Below are positions 42,762-51,814 of a DNA stretch of 64,000 nucleotides, piece by piece; the first letter of the stretch is position 1; every line of letters starts with the position of its first letter. Source of the stretch: Rarobacter faecitabidus. GTDB taxonomy: Bacteria; Actinomycetota; Actinomycetes; Actinomycetales; Cellulomonadaceae. The notes beneath the pieces were generated by a model. It did not search any database. It was given only the letters and a program-made list of their open reading frames with translations, and had not been told where the DNA came from. The stretch is from the NCBI RefSeq assembly GCF_006716265.1, contig NZ_VFOS01000001.1, forward strand, positions 186,001-250,000, in the 5' to 3' direction. The translations under genes and the position numbers were made by a program.

Positions 42762-43478
42762 ATGACGGAACCACGCGACGAGAAGGACCCGGCCAAGGTT
42801 GGGGAGATGTTCGACGGAATCGCTCAGCGATACGACATCACCAATGACGTCCTCTCGTTCGGCCTGACGCGCCATTGGCGCCACGTCGTGACCGGCGAGA
42901 TTGCGCCTCGTCCCGGGCTGAGAATCCTCGATCTCGCGGCGGGCACCGGAACCTCCTCTGTTCCTCTGTACCGTGCAGGTGCCTCGGTCGTCGCGGCCGA
43001 TTTCTCCGAGGGGATGGTCGCCGAGGGCATTCGGCGCCATCCCGAGCTTGATTTCGTTCGCGCGGACGCGATGGACCTGCCCTTCGAGGACGAGTCCTTC
43101 GACGTCGTGACGATGTCCTTCGGATTGCGCAACGTCGCCGACCCCGCCAAGGCGCTCGGTGAGCTCCACCGAGTGACCAGGCCTGGTGGCAGGATCGTAC
43201 TGTGTGAATTCTCACAGCCGCCGAATCCGCTGCTGAATTCCGGCTACGGCTTCTATCGTTCTCGCGTCCTGCCGCTCGTCGCGGGAGCAGTGACCGGTAA
43301 GACCGATAGTTACACGTACCTGTCCGACACCATTGAATCCTGGCCGAATCAGGTCGATCTGGGCAGGATGCTGTTGCGGGCGGGCTGGCAAAAAGTCGCC
43401 TATCGGAACTTAGCGGGGGGCATCGTCGCCGTCCATCGGGGACAGCGAGACGTTGCCGACGGGCTCAGCCATGCCTGA
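42762..43478 (+). CDS. menG: Demethylmenaquinone methyltransferase MenG
   Basis: SAM-dependent methyltransferase of 238 residues for the last step of menaquinone synthesis (UbiE/MenG family). N-terminal KVGEMFDGIAQRYDITND, SAM-binding LDLAAGTGTSS, and the family signature RVTRPGGRIVLCEFSQP with SDTIESWPNQ identify it. Normal length. It lies directly upstream of a polyprenyl diphosphate synthase, consistent with joint supply of the quinone head and tail. Confidence 0.95.
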   Translation: MTEPRDEKDPAKVGEMFDGIAQRYDITNDVLSFGLTRHWRHVVTGEIAPRPGLRILDLAAGTGTSSVPLYRAGASVVAADFSEGMVAEGIRRHPELDFVRADAMDLPFEDESFDVVTMSFGLRNVADPAKALGELHRVTRPGGRIVLCEFSQPPNPLLNSGYGFYRSRVLPLVAGAVTGKTDSYTYLSDTIESWPNQVDLGRMLLRAGWQKVAYRNLAGGIVAVHRGQRDVADGLSHA

Positions 43479-43545
43479 CGGCGTTGACGTCGCTCGGGGC
43501 ATTTCGAGTTCCCCCGGCGGGGGCGGAACGGATAGGTTCTTAGGT

Positions 43546-44610
43546 GTGAATCCTTCGAGTTCATTCCCTGCGGGCCTGGCCGCCGATTCGACGCCGCCGG
43601 CCGGGATCCCCGAGGGCGGGCTGTGGGACGGCATCGACCCTGATCTCGCGCGGCGGACGCTTGACCGCCTGGCAATCGTCGAGGAGCGTCTGCGCGCTGC
43701 GGCCGCGAACGCCGATTCGCTAGCCGACCAGACTTCGAGGCACCTCGTCGAGGCGGGCGGCAAACGGCTGCGCCCGGTGCTCGCGCTCTTGGCCGCCGAG
43801 TTCGGCGAGGCAGACCGCGAGCAGGTGGTGGATGTCGCGGTCACCGTCGAACTGACGCACCTGGCTTCGCTGTATCACGATGACGTCATGGACTCCGCGC
43901 CGGTGCGTCGCGGAGCTCCGTCGGCTCACGAGGTCTGGGGCAATTCGGTGGCCATCCTGACGGGCGACCTGCTGTTCGCGCGCGCGTCGCTGACCGTCGC
44001 CAAGCTCGGCCCGGAGGCCGTTCGGCTGCAGGCCGAGACCTTCGAGCGGCTCTGCCTGGGGCAACTGCACGAGACCGTCGGCCCGCGTCCCGGCGAGGAC
44101 CCCGGCGCCCACTACCTGCAGGTGCTCGCCGACAAGACTGCGTCGCTGCTAGCGACATCCGCGCGACTCGGTGCCATGTATGCGGGGTGCTCGCAGCAGG
44201 TCATCGACATCGTGGCGGAGTTCGGGGAACTCGTCGGCATCGGATTCCAACTGAGCGACGATGTCATCGACCTCGCCCCCGCGGACTCCGCGACAGGCAA
44301 GACACCGGGAACCGATCTGCGCGAGGGCGTCGTCACGATGCCGGTCCTGCTGTTGCGTGAGCGCGTTCTCGGCTCGGGAATACCGGAGGATGCCGCGCTG
44401 CTCGCCGCTATCGAAGGCGACCTAGGCGACGACGAGATCCTCGCCGACGTCGTTGCCCGCCTGCGCGATCACCCGGTTGCAGCAGAGGCGAAGCGACTGG
44501 CCAGCGACTACGCCGAGCGCGCCGTGCGACTCCTCGACGGACTGCCGGACGTTCCTGCCCGGGCGGCGCTGACCAGCTACGCCCGTGCATTGGTCGAGCG
44601 GGCCCGCTAG
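43546..44610 (+). CDS. Polyprenyl diphosphate synthase (menaquinone side chain)
   Basis: Trans-prenyltransferase of 354 residues. The first Asp-rich motif is YHDDVMDSAPVRRG and the second is FQLSDDVIDLAP; GGKRLRPVLALLA binds the allylic substrate. Context next to menG suggests it makes the long menaquinone tail (chain length not readable). The start is uncertain: GTG 43546 gives a compact N-terminus; ATG 43471, overlapping the menG stop, is possible and would add 25 residues. Confidence 0.92.
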   Translation: MNPSSSFPAGLAADSTPPAGIPEGGLWDGIDPDLARRTLDRLAIVEERLRAAAANADSLADQTSRHLVEAGGKRLRPVLALLAAEFGEADREQVVDVAVTVELTHLASLYHDDVMDSAPVRRGAPSAHEVWGNSVAILTGDLLFARASLTVAKLGPEAVRLQAETFERLCLGQLHETVGPRPGEDPGAHYLQVLADKTASLLATSARLGAMYAGCSQQVIDIVAEFGELVGIGFQLSDDVIDLAPADSATGKTPGTDLREGVVTMPVLLLRERVLGSGIPEDAALLAAIEGDLGDDEILADVVARLRDHPVAAEAKRLASDYAERAVRLLDGLPDVPARAALTSYARALVERAR

Positions 44611-44699
44611 CGATGCCGATCCCCTGTGGATAAGACGACCTCGACGGGCTTTCGCGACTAACGTCGTTTCTCACGAGACGGGAGCACGAGGGGGCGGCG

Positions 44700-45770
44700 A
44701 TGTTGGGGCCGACTGAACGCGACGCAGTGAGCGGTCGGCGCGCGCACCGGCTTGGGCGCGCCGCGATGAGTGCCGCCCGCGCGCTCGGCTACCCCCATCG
44801 ATCGGATGCCCATCGGGTCCGTCTGCGACTGCGCGGTATTGCGGCGGGTCCGCGTGGGGCTGACCGCGGAGATGAGCTTGAATGCGGGCGGGGATCCGCG
44901 GGGCCGACGCGCGCCGCACACCCGCTCGATTCTGTGGTCGCCGCAGAATCGCCGGTGGCGATCCAGCAACCCATGCCCGCGCGAGACGCGTGGCAGCAGG
45001 CATTCGACCCGCACGCAGAACACCCGTCTGGCCCTGCCGCGTGGGCGGGCGAGTTTTCTCCGGGGGTGGCGCGTAGCGCCGGCACTCTCGCGCATCCGGG
45101 GGAGAACTCGTCGCGTGCGGCCCATGTCACCGGCACTCTCGCGCGGGACGATTCGCAGTGGGCGGCCCACGGCGCTGCCGCGCGGGCGGGCGAGTTTTCT
45201 CCGCGGGTGGCGCATCTCACTGATGCTCCCGCTGGGGCGTTCTCCGGCGACGCGCTCCCCACGCCTCCGGCCGAACAGGTCGTAGGCACCGAGGCGCCAG
45301 CCCTCGCCTTCCCGCCGTTCGACCATCTCGAACTCGCCGAGGCGACGACCGTCGACGGACATGAGGATGTTCAACCCAGCGAGGAAGTTGGAGTTGCGCG
45401 GGATGCAGGCCGGACGTGGGTGGTCACGCTGCGCGACGGGAACGGCGAACTCGTCCGGGAGGTGCCGCTGGACGAGGCCCTCGTGGTGGGCCGCCTACCG
45501 AAACCCCGCGCAGGATATGCGGATTTGTTGGTCGCGATACCGGGAGACGAGTCGCTATCCCGGTCGCATGCGGTGGTCACACCCATGAGGCGCAACGTAT
45601 TGTTAATTGATCTTGGGTCCACGAACGGCACCGTGGTTGTTCGCGGCGATGGATCGACGACGATCTGCCACCCGAGCCAGCGGGTAAAGATCGGCCGCAC
45701 GGATGTCGTAGAACTAGGTGACGTGACGTTGACCGTACGACGCGCGACTAAGGAGCTGACCAGATGCTGA
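44700..45770 (+). CDS. FHA-domain protein with long repetitive N-terminus
   Basis: Protein of 356 residues. The C-terminal FHA domain (about 241-350) has VVGRLPKP, SLSRSHAVV and the STNGT motif, which binds phosphothreonine. The N-terminal 230 residues are low-complexity and contain in-frame duplications (AGEFSPGVA / AGEFSPRVA, and AGTLAHP / TGTLARD). The FHA half is convincing; the real start may lie further downstream. It overlaps the next FHA gene by 7 bases. It is a plausible reader of kinase-modified proteins of this locus. Confidence 0.8.
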   Translation: MLGPTERDAVSGRRAHRLGRAAMSAARALGYPHRSDAHRVRLRLRGIAAGPRGADRGDELECGRGSAGPTRAAHPLDSVVAAESPVAIQQPMPARDAWQQAFDPHAEHPSGPAAWAGEFSPGVARSAGTLAHPGENSSRAAHVTGTLARDDSQWAAHGAAARAGEFSPRVAHLTDAPAGAFSGDALPTPPAEQVVGTEAPALAFPPFDHLELAEATTVDGHEDVQPSEEVGVARDAGRTWVVTLRDGNGELVREVPLDEALVVGRLPKPRAGYADLLVAIPGDESLSRSHAVVTPMRRNVLLIDLGSTNGTVVVRGDGSTTICHPSQRVKIGRTDVVELGDVTLTVRRATKELTRC

Positions 45771-46744
45771 CTAGCCGGTACATCGCGGGTGAGGGCGCTG
45801 CCGTCATCCGGCCGACGGGCACCGCCCTGGTGTCCTCGGGAATCAGTGACGATGCCGCCAGCGCACTGTGGCAGGCCACAGCTCAGATCATCTCGGGGGA
45901 CGCGATCGTCGCGATTCTCCAGCATTTCGGCCAGAGCGATCTCCCATTCGCCTCGGTCGAGGCGGTGGGTACCAAGCTACGGGCCATTGCGGGCGGGGGT
46001 GCTCGGGTTGAGTTACAGGCGGGGGACGGAACGATTCTGACTGTCGGTGGCGGCGCCGCGATCGAGCGAGAAGACGTCGACGGCGCGCTACGCGCTACCC
46101 TGCTGCTGCCGGACAACGAGGCGCGCCTCGGCGAGGGCTGGCACGTCGAATCGGGCTTGGTCGGGTCATCGCAGGTGACGTCCATCTTCGAGCCCGAGGT
46201 CTCGGACTCCCTGGGACCGGTGCTCGACGACGAGGTCGAGGCAACGGTCATCGCGCCATCCGTGAGGGGCGGCGAGAGCGTCGCCGACGCAGAGTTGATC
46301 CGCGAACTGGTCAGTGCGGTGGACCTCACCGGTATCGCGGCCGATTTCGCGGAAGGCGTTGATACGGACACGTCTGAGGTGGACGAGGCCTCAGCGATCG
46401 CCAGCCCGCTATCGGTCGTTCTGGCCACCGGCCTCGTGGTGCCGCTAGATCGGCCGCTCATCATGGGGCGTGCCCCGATCTACTCGCGAGCAGTGGGTGC
46501 CGAGACGCCGCGCCTGCTGGCATTCGACTCGCCCGCCCGTGACATCTCCCGAACGCACGTGCAGATCTCGCAGATCGCGGAGAAGGCGGTCGTCACCGAC
46601 CTCCACTCGACTAACGGGGTCTACATCACGATCCCCGGGCGCGATTCGGTGCGCCTGGCACCCAACGTGCCGACCACGGTCCAGGTGGGGACCGTGATCG
46701 ACATCGGAGAGGGTGCGACCTTCGTCATCCGCGAGTCGGCCTGA
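45764..46744 (+). CDS. FHA-domain protein, 326 aa
   Basis: Residues about 1-150 form an unrecognised alpha/beta domain (YIAGEGAAVIRPTGTALV, ILTVGGGAAIERED). An acidic linker follows, then an FHA domain (about 214-320) with IMGRAP, DISRTHVQI and HSTNGVYI. FHA domains bind phosphothreonine peptides. There is no membrane segment. It is translationally coupled to the preceding FHA gene. The paired FHA proteins occur in similar actinobacterial kinase/MoxR loci, which supports a link to the cluster at 24-38 kb. Confidence 0.9.
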   Translation: MLTSRYIAGEGAAVIRPTGTALVSSGISDDAASALWQATAQIISGDAIVAILQHFGQSDLPFASVEAVGTKLRAIAGGGARVELQAGDGTILTVGGGAAIEREDVDGALRATLLLPDNEARLGEGWHVESGLVGSSQVTSIFEPEVSDSLGPVLDDEVEATVIAPSVRGGESVADAELIRELVSAVDLTGIAADFAEGVDTDTSEVDEASAIASPLSVVLATGLVVPLDRPLIMGRAPIYSRAVGAETPRLLAFDSPARDISRTHVQISQIAEKAVVTDLHSTNGVYITIPGRDSVRLAPNVPTTVQVGTVIDIGEGATFVIRESA

Positions 46745-46933
46745 TCGCCGGCCCGACCTGCCGTCTCGGAGGCTGGAATCCCCTTTTTCGGGAGGCTTTT
46801 CACATGCTAGCGTCGCGACGCAGTGCTTCCGGCGTGCCCGGAGTGCGCCCGCCGTGCCCTACGTCACAGTAAAAATCAGGCTCCGGTGGGACAATTGATT
46901 GTTCGAACGTTCCGAGAGAGTTGAGGACTGAGC

Positions 46934-48307
46934 GTGACCACAAACCACCCCGTGCGAGTGGCCGTCATTGGTGCAGGACCGGCCGGTATCTACGCCGCCG
47001 ACATCCTGTCGAAGACCGACGTCGAGGTGTCTATCGACCTCTACGAGCGGCTACCGGCCCCGTTCGGCCTGGTTCGATACGGCGTCGCTCCGGACCACCC
47101 GCGCATCAAGCAGATCATCAACGCGCTGCACAAGGTGCTCGACCGGGGGGACATCCGCCTGATCTCGAACGTGGAGATTGGCGTCGACGTCACGATCGAC
47201 GAGCTGCGGGAATACTACGACGCCGTCATCTTCACCACTGGCGCCATCCTGGACGCCGAACTGAACATCCCAGGCATCGACCTGGACGGGTCGTACGGCG
47301 CCGCCGACTTCGTCTCCTGGTACGACGCCCACCCGGACTACTCGCCGGAGTGGCCGCTCAGCGCCCAGCACGTCGCCGTGATCGGCGCGGGAAACGTGGC
47401 TCTTGACGTCGCGCGCATCCTCGCGAAGCACGCTGACGACCTTCACTCGACCGAGATCCCGGACCACGTCTACCACGCGCTCAAGGCCTCGCCGGTCACC
47501 GACGTCCACGTCTTCGCCCGCCGTGGCCCGGCTCAGGCGAAATTCTCGCCGCTCGAACTGCGCGAACTGGGCCACGTGCCCGACGTCGACGTGGTCGTCT
47601 ATCCCGAGGACTTCGAGTTCGACGAGGGGTCGATGGCGGCCATCCAGGGCTCCAATCAGACCAAGCAGGTCGTCAAGACGCTGACGGACTGGGCGGTGAT
47701 CGACCCGGCAACGCAGACCGCGAGCCGCAAGCTGCACCTGCACTTCTTGTCGGCGCCGGCCGAGATCCTCGACACCGACGGGGACGGCAAGGTTGACGTG
47801 CTCCGCACCGAGCGCACCAAGCTCAACGGCGACGGCACCGTCAGTGGCACCGGTATTTATCACGACTGGCAGGTGGGCGCTGTCTACCGAGCAGTCGGGT
47901 ACTACGGCAGCCCGATCGCGGGCGTGCCGTTCGACTCCGATCGCGGCGTGATCCGGAACGTTGCTGGCCGAGTCGTCGACGATTCCGGCGCGCAGGTTCC
48001 CGGCCTGTACACGTCCGGCTGGATCAAGCGCGGTCCGGTGGGCCTGATCGGCTCGACCAAGTCCGACGCGAGCGAGACGATCGCGAACCTCGTCGAGGAT
48101 GTCGCGGGCCTCGCCACCGCGCCGAAGCCCGCCCCCGAGGCCGTCATCGATTTCCTCACCGAGCGCGGCGTGCCGTTCCTGAAGTGGGACGACTGGCTGC
48201 AACTCGACGCGTTCGAGCGCTCGCTCGGAGAGGCCGAGGGCCGCGAGCGGATCAAGGTTCCCACGCGCGAGGGCATGATCTCAGCGGCGCGCGGCGTTCG
48301 CGCCTGA
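46934..48307 (+). CDS. fprA: Ferredoxin/adrenodoxin-type NADP+ reductase (FprA-like)
   Basis: Flavoprotein of 457 residues that moves electrons between NADPH and ferredoxin. FAD motif GAGPAGIYAADIL is at residue 13. YERLPAPFGLVRYGVAPDHP is diagnostic of adrenodoxin-reductase-like enzymes, the NADPH motif is VIGAGNVALDVARIL, and the C-terminal GWIKRGPVGLIGS matches. GTG 46934 with TGAGGAC upstream. Monocistronic, ending at a strong terminator. Confidence 0.95.
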   Translation: MTTNHPVRVAVIGAGPAGIYAADILSKTDVEVSIDLYERLPAPFGLVRYGVAPDHPRIKQIINALHKVLDRGDIRLISNVEIGVDVTIDELREYYDAVIFTTGAILDAELNIPGIDLDGSYGAADFVSWYDAHPDYSPEWPLSAQHVAVIGAGNVALDVARILAKHADDLHSTEIPDHVYHALKASPVTDVHVFARRGPAQAKFSPLELRELGHVPDVDVVVYPEDFEFDEGSMAAIQGSNQTKQVVKTLTDWAVIDPATQTASRKLHLHFLSAPAEILDTDGDGKVDVLRTERTKLNGDGTVSGTGIYHDWQVGAVYRAVGYYGSPIAGVPFDSDRGVIRNVAGRVVDDSGAQVPGLYTSGWIKRGPVGLIGSTKSDASETIANLVEDVAGLATAPKPAPEAVIDFLTERGVPFLKWDDWLQLDAFERSLGEAEGRERIKVPTREGMISAARGVRA

Positions 48308-48317
48308 CCCCACTTCA

Positions 48318-48356
48318 TAGGGCTTCGCTGACAGTTGCGCTGTCAGCGAAGCCCTA
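48318..48356 (+). terminator. Intrinsic terminator of fprA
   Basis: Perfect 17-bp stem, TAGGGCTTCGCTGACAG against CTGTCAGCGAAGCCCTA, with a 5-base loop, followed by AGTCTTTTGTC. Confidence 0.85.
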
Positions 48357-48433
48357 AGTCTTTTGTCAGTCGCGGTCCCTATTCTCGTAACTAGGCAGGC
48401 ATTGCCGCGAGGGTTGAAGGGACGTGGATTTCG

Positions 48434-49312
48434 ATGGGCATCTCGAGAGGGCACCACAACGGGCTGAAGACTGCGCTGCTGTTCGGCGGCATGTGGGCGG
48501 TGCTCTTGGGCATCTGGGCTCTCGTCGGGAATGGGTCCTCCTCGCTGCTGATCCTGTTCTGCGGCGTCGGCCTCGTGAGCACCGCCCTCGGGTACTGGAA
48601 CTCGGCGTCGATAGCGATCCGCTCCATGCAGGCCTATCCCGTGACCGAGCAGGATCAGCCCGCCATGTACCGCATCGTGCGCGAGCTGAGCGCCACGGCC
48701 AACCAGCCCATGCCGAAACTCTATGTGTCACCAACCGCGGCGCCCAACGCATTCGCGACCGGGCGCAACCCGCAGAACGCGGCCGTCTGCTGCACAGAGG
48801 GCATCCTGCAACTACTCGATGAGCGAGAGTTGCGCGGCGTGCTGGGCCACGAACTCATGCACGTGTACAACCGCGACATCCTCACGGCCTCGGTAGCATC
48901 GGGGATCGCGGGCGTGATCTCCACGGTGGCTCAGTTCCTGCTGTTCTTCGGCGGCGGCCGCGACCGCAACAGCGCTAACCCGCTCGTGGCCATCCTCATC
49001 GCCCTGCTCGCACCGCTCGCGTCCGCCATCATCCAGATGTCGATCTCGCGCACGCGCGAGTACGACGCGGACGAGGATGGGGCCGCCCTCACCGGTGATC
49101 CGCTCGCGCTCGCCAGTGCGCTGCAGAAGCTCGAGAGCGGAACCCGGCGCGCCCCGCTCCCGGACACCCCCAAACTCGAGAACGTCTCCCACTTGATGAT
49201 CGCCAATCCGTTCGGCGGCACAGTCCGCTCTCTCCTCGCGACCCACCCGCCGATGGACAAGCGCATCGAACGCCTCCGGCGAATGGCTGGCGGGCCGGTC
49301 ACCTACTACTGA
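48434..49312 (+). CDS. htpX: HtpX-family membrane zinc metalloprotease
   Basis: M48-family protease of 292 residues acting on misfolded membrane proteins. Two N-terminal membrane helices (TALLFGGMWAVLLGIWAL and SLLILFCGVGLVSTALGYW) come first. The zinc motif HELMH (139-143) and the later Glu in REYDADEDGA follow, with two more helices between them. C-terminal THPPMDKRIERLRRM is typical. Normal length and complete active site. Confidence 0.95.
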   Translation: MGISRGHHNGLKTALLFGGMWAVLLGIWALVGNGSSSLLILFCGVGLVSTALGYWNSASIAIRSMQAYPVTEQDQPAMYRIVRELSATANQPMPKLYVSPTAAPNAFATGRNPQNAAVCCTEGILQLLDERELRGVLGHELMHVYNRDILTASVASGIAGVISTVAQFLLFFGGGRDRNSANPLVAILIALLAPLASAIIQMSISRTREYDADEDGAALTGDPLALASALQKLESGTRRAPLPDTPKLENVSHLMIANPFGGTVRSLLATHPPMDKRIERLRRMAGGPVTYY

Positions 49313-49360
49313 GCCTTGCCCCGTTGAGGCTCGCAGGGCCATCCGTGGGATGCTAGGACG

Positions 49361-49819
49361 ATGGAGTGGATTGGCACGGCCGCCCTATGGGTCGTAGGTA
49401 GCATCGTCGGGATCGTCATCTTGGTCTTCGCGGTCAAGTGGTTCGCCCAGCCCGACGAGAACGGGGCCGGCGGCGGTGGGGGTATGTTCGGTGGCCTGGA
49501 CGAGGCCTTCAACCCCGGCCAGCACAACGCCAACCTCGAAATGGAACGGCGACGGCACCTCCCCGTCGAGTCTGCAGTCCCCGGTGACCGTGCCTGGGAG
49601 TCAGACGCCATGCGCATCGGTTACGGCGCCGACGGTACGCCGGAGACGATCGTCCTGAAATCCGCGCGCGCGGGCAGGGCGGCGCAGGCCTCGTCCACGA
49701 ATGGATCCGAGCCGGAACTCAACGAGACGGCGGAACGCATCGAAGCCGCTGACGCGCCTGACAGCGACGAGAGCGCGGCCAACGCTCCGGACGCAACCGA
49801 GGACGATACCCCGGCCTGA
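49361..49819 (+). CDS. Membrane-anchored acidic hypothetical protein, 152 aa
   Basis: An N-terminal membrane helix (WIGTAALWVVGSIVGIVILVFAVKWF) is followed by a Gly-rich hinge (GAGGGGGMFGGL). A conserved-looking stretch FNPGQHNANLEMERRRHLP and a disordered acidic tail end the chain. The FxPxxHxAxxEME(R/E) pattern recurs in small actinobacterial membrane proteins in my recollection, but no function is known. It lies 48 bases after htpX on the same strand. Confidence 0.75.
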   Translation: MEWIGTAALWVVGSIVGIVILVFAVKWFAQPDENGAGGGGGMFGGLDEAFNPGQHNANLEMERRRHLPVESAVPGDRAWESDAMRIGYGADGTPETIVLKSARAGRAAQASSTNGSEPELNETAERIEAADAPDSDESAANAPDATEDDTPA

Positions 49820-50026
49820 TTGAGGTAGCCCGGTTTTCTGCCAACGCTCCGGGCTCGTTTCGGACCGAATCATCGGCCCGGATGTCGCAACCGCGCTACG
49901 CCCGTCGCCGCAGAGGCGAATCCGCGGTTCAATTGGCTCTCGCGAGCGCGCGGGCCAATCGCTGGCCGTACCGTCCGGTGGCTTCGTCACCTTCGGCGGA
50001 CGCGCCCTGGCGACGGACGAGTTCGC

Positions 50027-50521
50027 CTACCGGTAGTTCACGAACTGGAGCGCAACGTCCAGGTCCGACCCCTTCAACAGCGTGATGACATCCTGCAGGG
50101 CGTCGCGGGACTTCGAGGTGACGCGCACCTCGTCGCCGGTGATCTGCGTCTTGACCGTCTTGGGCCCCTCGTCGCGGATGATCTTGGTGATCTTCTTCGC
50201 GGCCTCCGAGCTCAGGCCTTCCTTGATCGACGCCTCGAAGCGGTACTCCTTGCCGGATGGCTTCGGCTCGCGGTCGCCGACCTCCAGCGACTTCAGCGAG
50301 ATGCCGCGCTTGATGAGCTTCGTCTCGAACACGTCCAGGATCGCCAGCACGCGCTCCGCCGAGTTGGCGATGAGCAGGATCTTCTCGCCGCTCCATGCGA
50401 TCGAGGCGCCCACATTCTTGAAGTCGTAGCGCTGCGAGACCTCCTTGGCGGCCTGGTTGAGCGCGTTGTCGACCTCCTGCCGGTCCACCTTGCTCACGAT
50501 GTCGAACGATGAATCTGCCAC
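50027..50521 (-). CDS. yajQ: YajQ-family nucleotide-binding protein
   Basis: Protein of 164 residues with two ferredoxin-like domains. The N-terminus [20 protein letters not shown] and [11 protein letters not shown] are diagnostic. YajQ homologues bind RNA, tRNA or c-di-GMP; the role here is unknown. AAGGAGAC lies upstream of the ATG. It points away from the tRNA-Tyr gene and shares the 134-base gap with it. Confidence 0.95.
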   Translation of the reverse strand: MADSSFDIVSKVDRQEVDNALNQAAKEVSQRYDFKNVGASIAWSGEKILLIANSAERVLAILDVFETKLIKRGISLKSLEVGDREPKPSGKEYRFEASIKEGLSSEAAKKITKIIRDEGPKTVKTQITGDEVRVTSKSRDALQDVITLLKGSDLDVALQFVNYR

Positions 50522-50655
50522 GGTCGTCTCCTTGGAAATGCGGTGAAGTTACCTCAAGATTAGGCGGGCGGGCGCGGGGGAGCGAATCGCGATCACGGAC
50601 CGATTTCGCAACTCGGCCAACTCCTAGTAAAGTAATCACGCCCGGCAACGGGCGA

Positions 50656-50737
50656 GGCGGGTTGCCCGAGCGGCCAAAGGGAGCTGACTGTAAATCAGCC
50701 GCGTCATGCTACGGGGGTTCGAATCCCTCACCCGCCA
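50656..50737 (+). tRNA. tRNA-Tyr (anticodon GTA)
   Basis: An 82-base class II tRNA. Acceptor GGCGGGT pairs with ACCCGCC, discriminator A. The anticodon loop CTGTAAA reads GTA, and a long variable arm is present. Upstream TAGTAAAGT is a likely -10 region. Confidence 0.95.
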
Positions 50738-50840
50738 CGGAACTGCACGTTTATCGCCTGGGGCTTCGCCGCCTCGGTGATGGTGTGCAGCAATGCCCGA
50801 TTTACTCGTGGCCGCATGTTGCGGTACTGTAGTCGGCGCT

Positions 50841-50912
50841 GCCCCCGTAGCTCAGTGGTAGAGCGCAGTCTTGGTAAGACTGAGGTCATGGGTCCGATTC
50901 CCATCGGGGGCT
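50841..50912 (+). tRNA. tRNA-Thr (anticodon GGT)
   Basis: A 72-base tRNA. Acceptor GCCCCCG pairs with CGGGGGC, discriminator T. The anticodon loop TTGGTAA reads GGT. TACTGT about 15 bases upstream may be its -10 box. Confidence 0.95.
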
Positions 50913-51014
50913 CTGGTGATGCACAACTTCCGCCTCGGAATAGCGAGGCGCGAACGATTGTTCAAAACCACGTGACGACACCAGCTCGCGCATGCGAGAG
51001 TCGGCACGATATGC

Positions 51015-51091
51015 GGCGGGGTAGCTCAGCTGGTTAGAGCGCACGGCTCATAATCGTGAGGTCGCGGGTTCGAGCCCCGCCCCCGCTACCA
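51015..51091 (+). tRNA. Elongator tRNA-Met (anticodon CAT), CCA encoded
   Basis: Acceptor GGCGGGG pairs with CCCCGCT (G1-U72 wobble), discriminator A at 51088, then an encoded CCA. The anticodon loop CTCATAA reads CAT. The paired acceptor end and lack of the GGG-stem signature fit the elongator rather than the initiator. It is the only tRNA here with an encoded CCA. Confidence 0.92.
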
Positions 51092-51167
51092 GCATTGAAT
51101 GAAGCGTGTTCGACCGGCGACACGCGATGACGATCATGCGCCGCAAGGCGCGAGAGGTGGCAGTACC

Positions 51168-51338
51168 GTGGCAAGCAAGTCGACTGACGTTCGCCCCAAG
51201 ATCACGCTCGCATGCGTGGACTGCAAGGAGCGCAACTACATTACGAAGAAGAACCGCCGCAACGACCCCGACCGTCTCGAGCTGGCGAAGTTCTGCCCCC
51301 GCTGCGGCCGTAAGACCCAGCACCGCGAAACCCGCTGA
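51168..51338 (+). CDS. rpmG: 50S ribosomal protein L33 (zinc-binding type)
   Basis: Protein of 56 residues with [22 protein letters not shown] and [15 protein letters not shown]. The four cysteines C16, C19, C43 and C46 make it the zinc-ribbon (C+) form. GTG 51168 has GAGAGG upstream; the longer frame would begin within the tRNA-Met 3' flank. The tRNA-Tyr/Thr/Met-rpmG-dehydratase order is common in actinobacteria. Confidence 0.97.
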   Translation: MASKSTDVRPKITLACVDCKERNYITKKNRRNDPDRLELAKFCPRCGRKTQHRETR

Positions 51339-51346
51339 TTCACCCA

Positions 51347-51814
51347 GTGGTTGACGTCAGCTTCGAAGGGCGCGAATACGCGCCCTTCGGGCCATATCTG
51401 GTCGGCCGGGAGAAGATCCGCGAGTTCGCCAGCGCCGTGGGCGCTACTCTCGCGCACCATCACGACGTGGCTGCCGCGCGTGCCGCTGGCTACGCCGACG
51501 TCGTTGCGCCGACGACCTTCGCCGTCGTGATCGCGCAGCGTGCCGAATCACAGCTCATCGAGGACCCCGCGGCGGGAATCGACTTCTCCCGCGTTGTGCA
51601 CGCGGACGAGCGCTTCGATTATGCGCGCCCCCTGGTGGCCGGCGACGAGGTTCTGACGATCCTCCACGTGGATTCGATCAAGGAGCGCGCCGGACTCGCG
51701 CTCGTGTCCACCCGCTGCGAAATCGTTAGTGCCGCCGACCCGCAGGATCGCATCGCGACCGTGCGCTCCACCCTCGCCGTGCGCGCAGCGGAGACGAACG
51801 GGGCAGCGTCATGA
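51347..51814 (+). CDS. MaoC-like dehydratase, N-terminal type (HadA/HadC-like)
   Basis: Hot-dog-fold protein of 155 residues. EYAPFGPYLVGREKIREFASAVG and VAPTTFAVVIAQRA match the FAS1-like dehydratase domain that pairs with a catalytic MaoC subunit. It has no hydratase His/Asp motif of its own, so it is probably the structural subunit. GTG 51347, 8 bases after rpmG. Its stop overlaps the start of the catalytic partner by 4 bases. Confidence 0.9.
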   Translation: MVDVSFEGREYAPFGPYLVGREKIREFASAVGATLAHHHDVAAARAAGYADVVAPTTFAVVIAQRAESQLIEDPAAGIDFSRVVHADERFDYARPLVAGDEVLTILHVDSIKERAGLALVSTRCEIVSAADPQDRIATVRSTLAVRAAETNGAAS

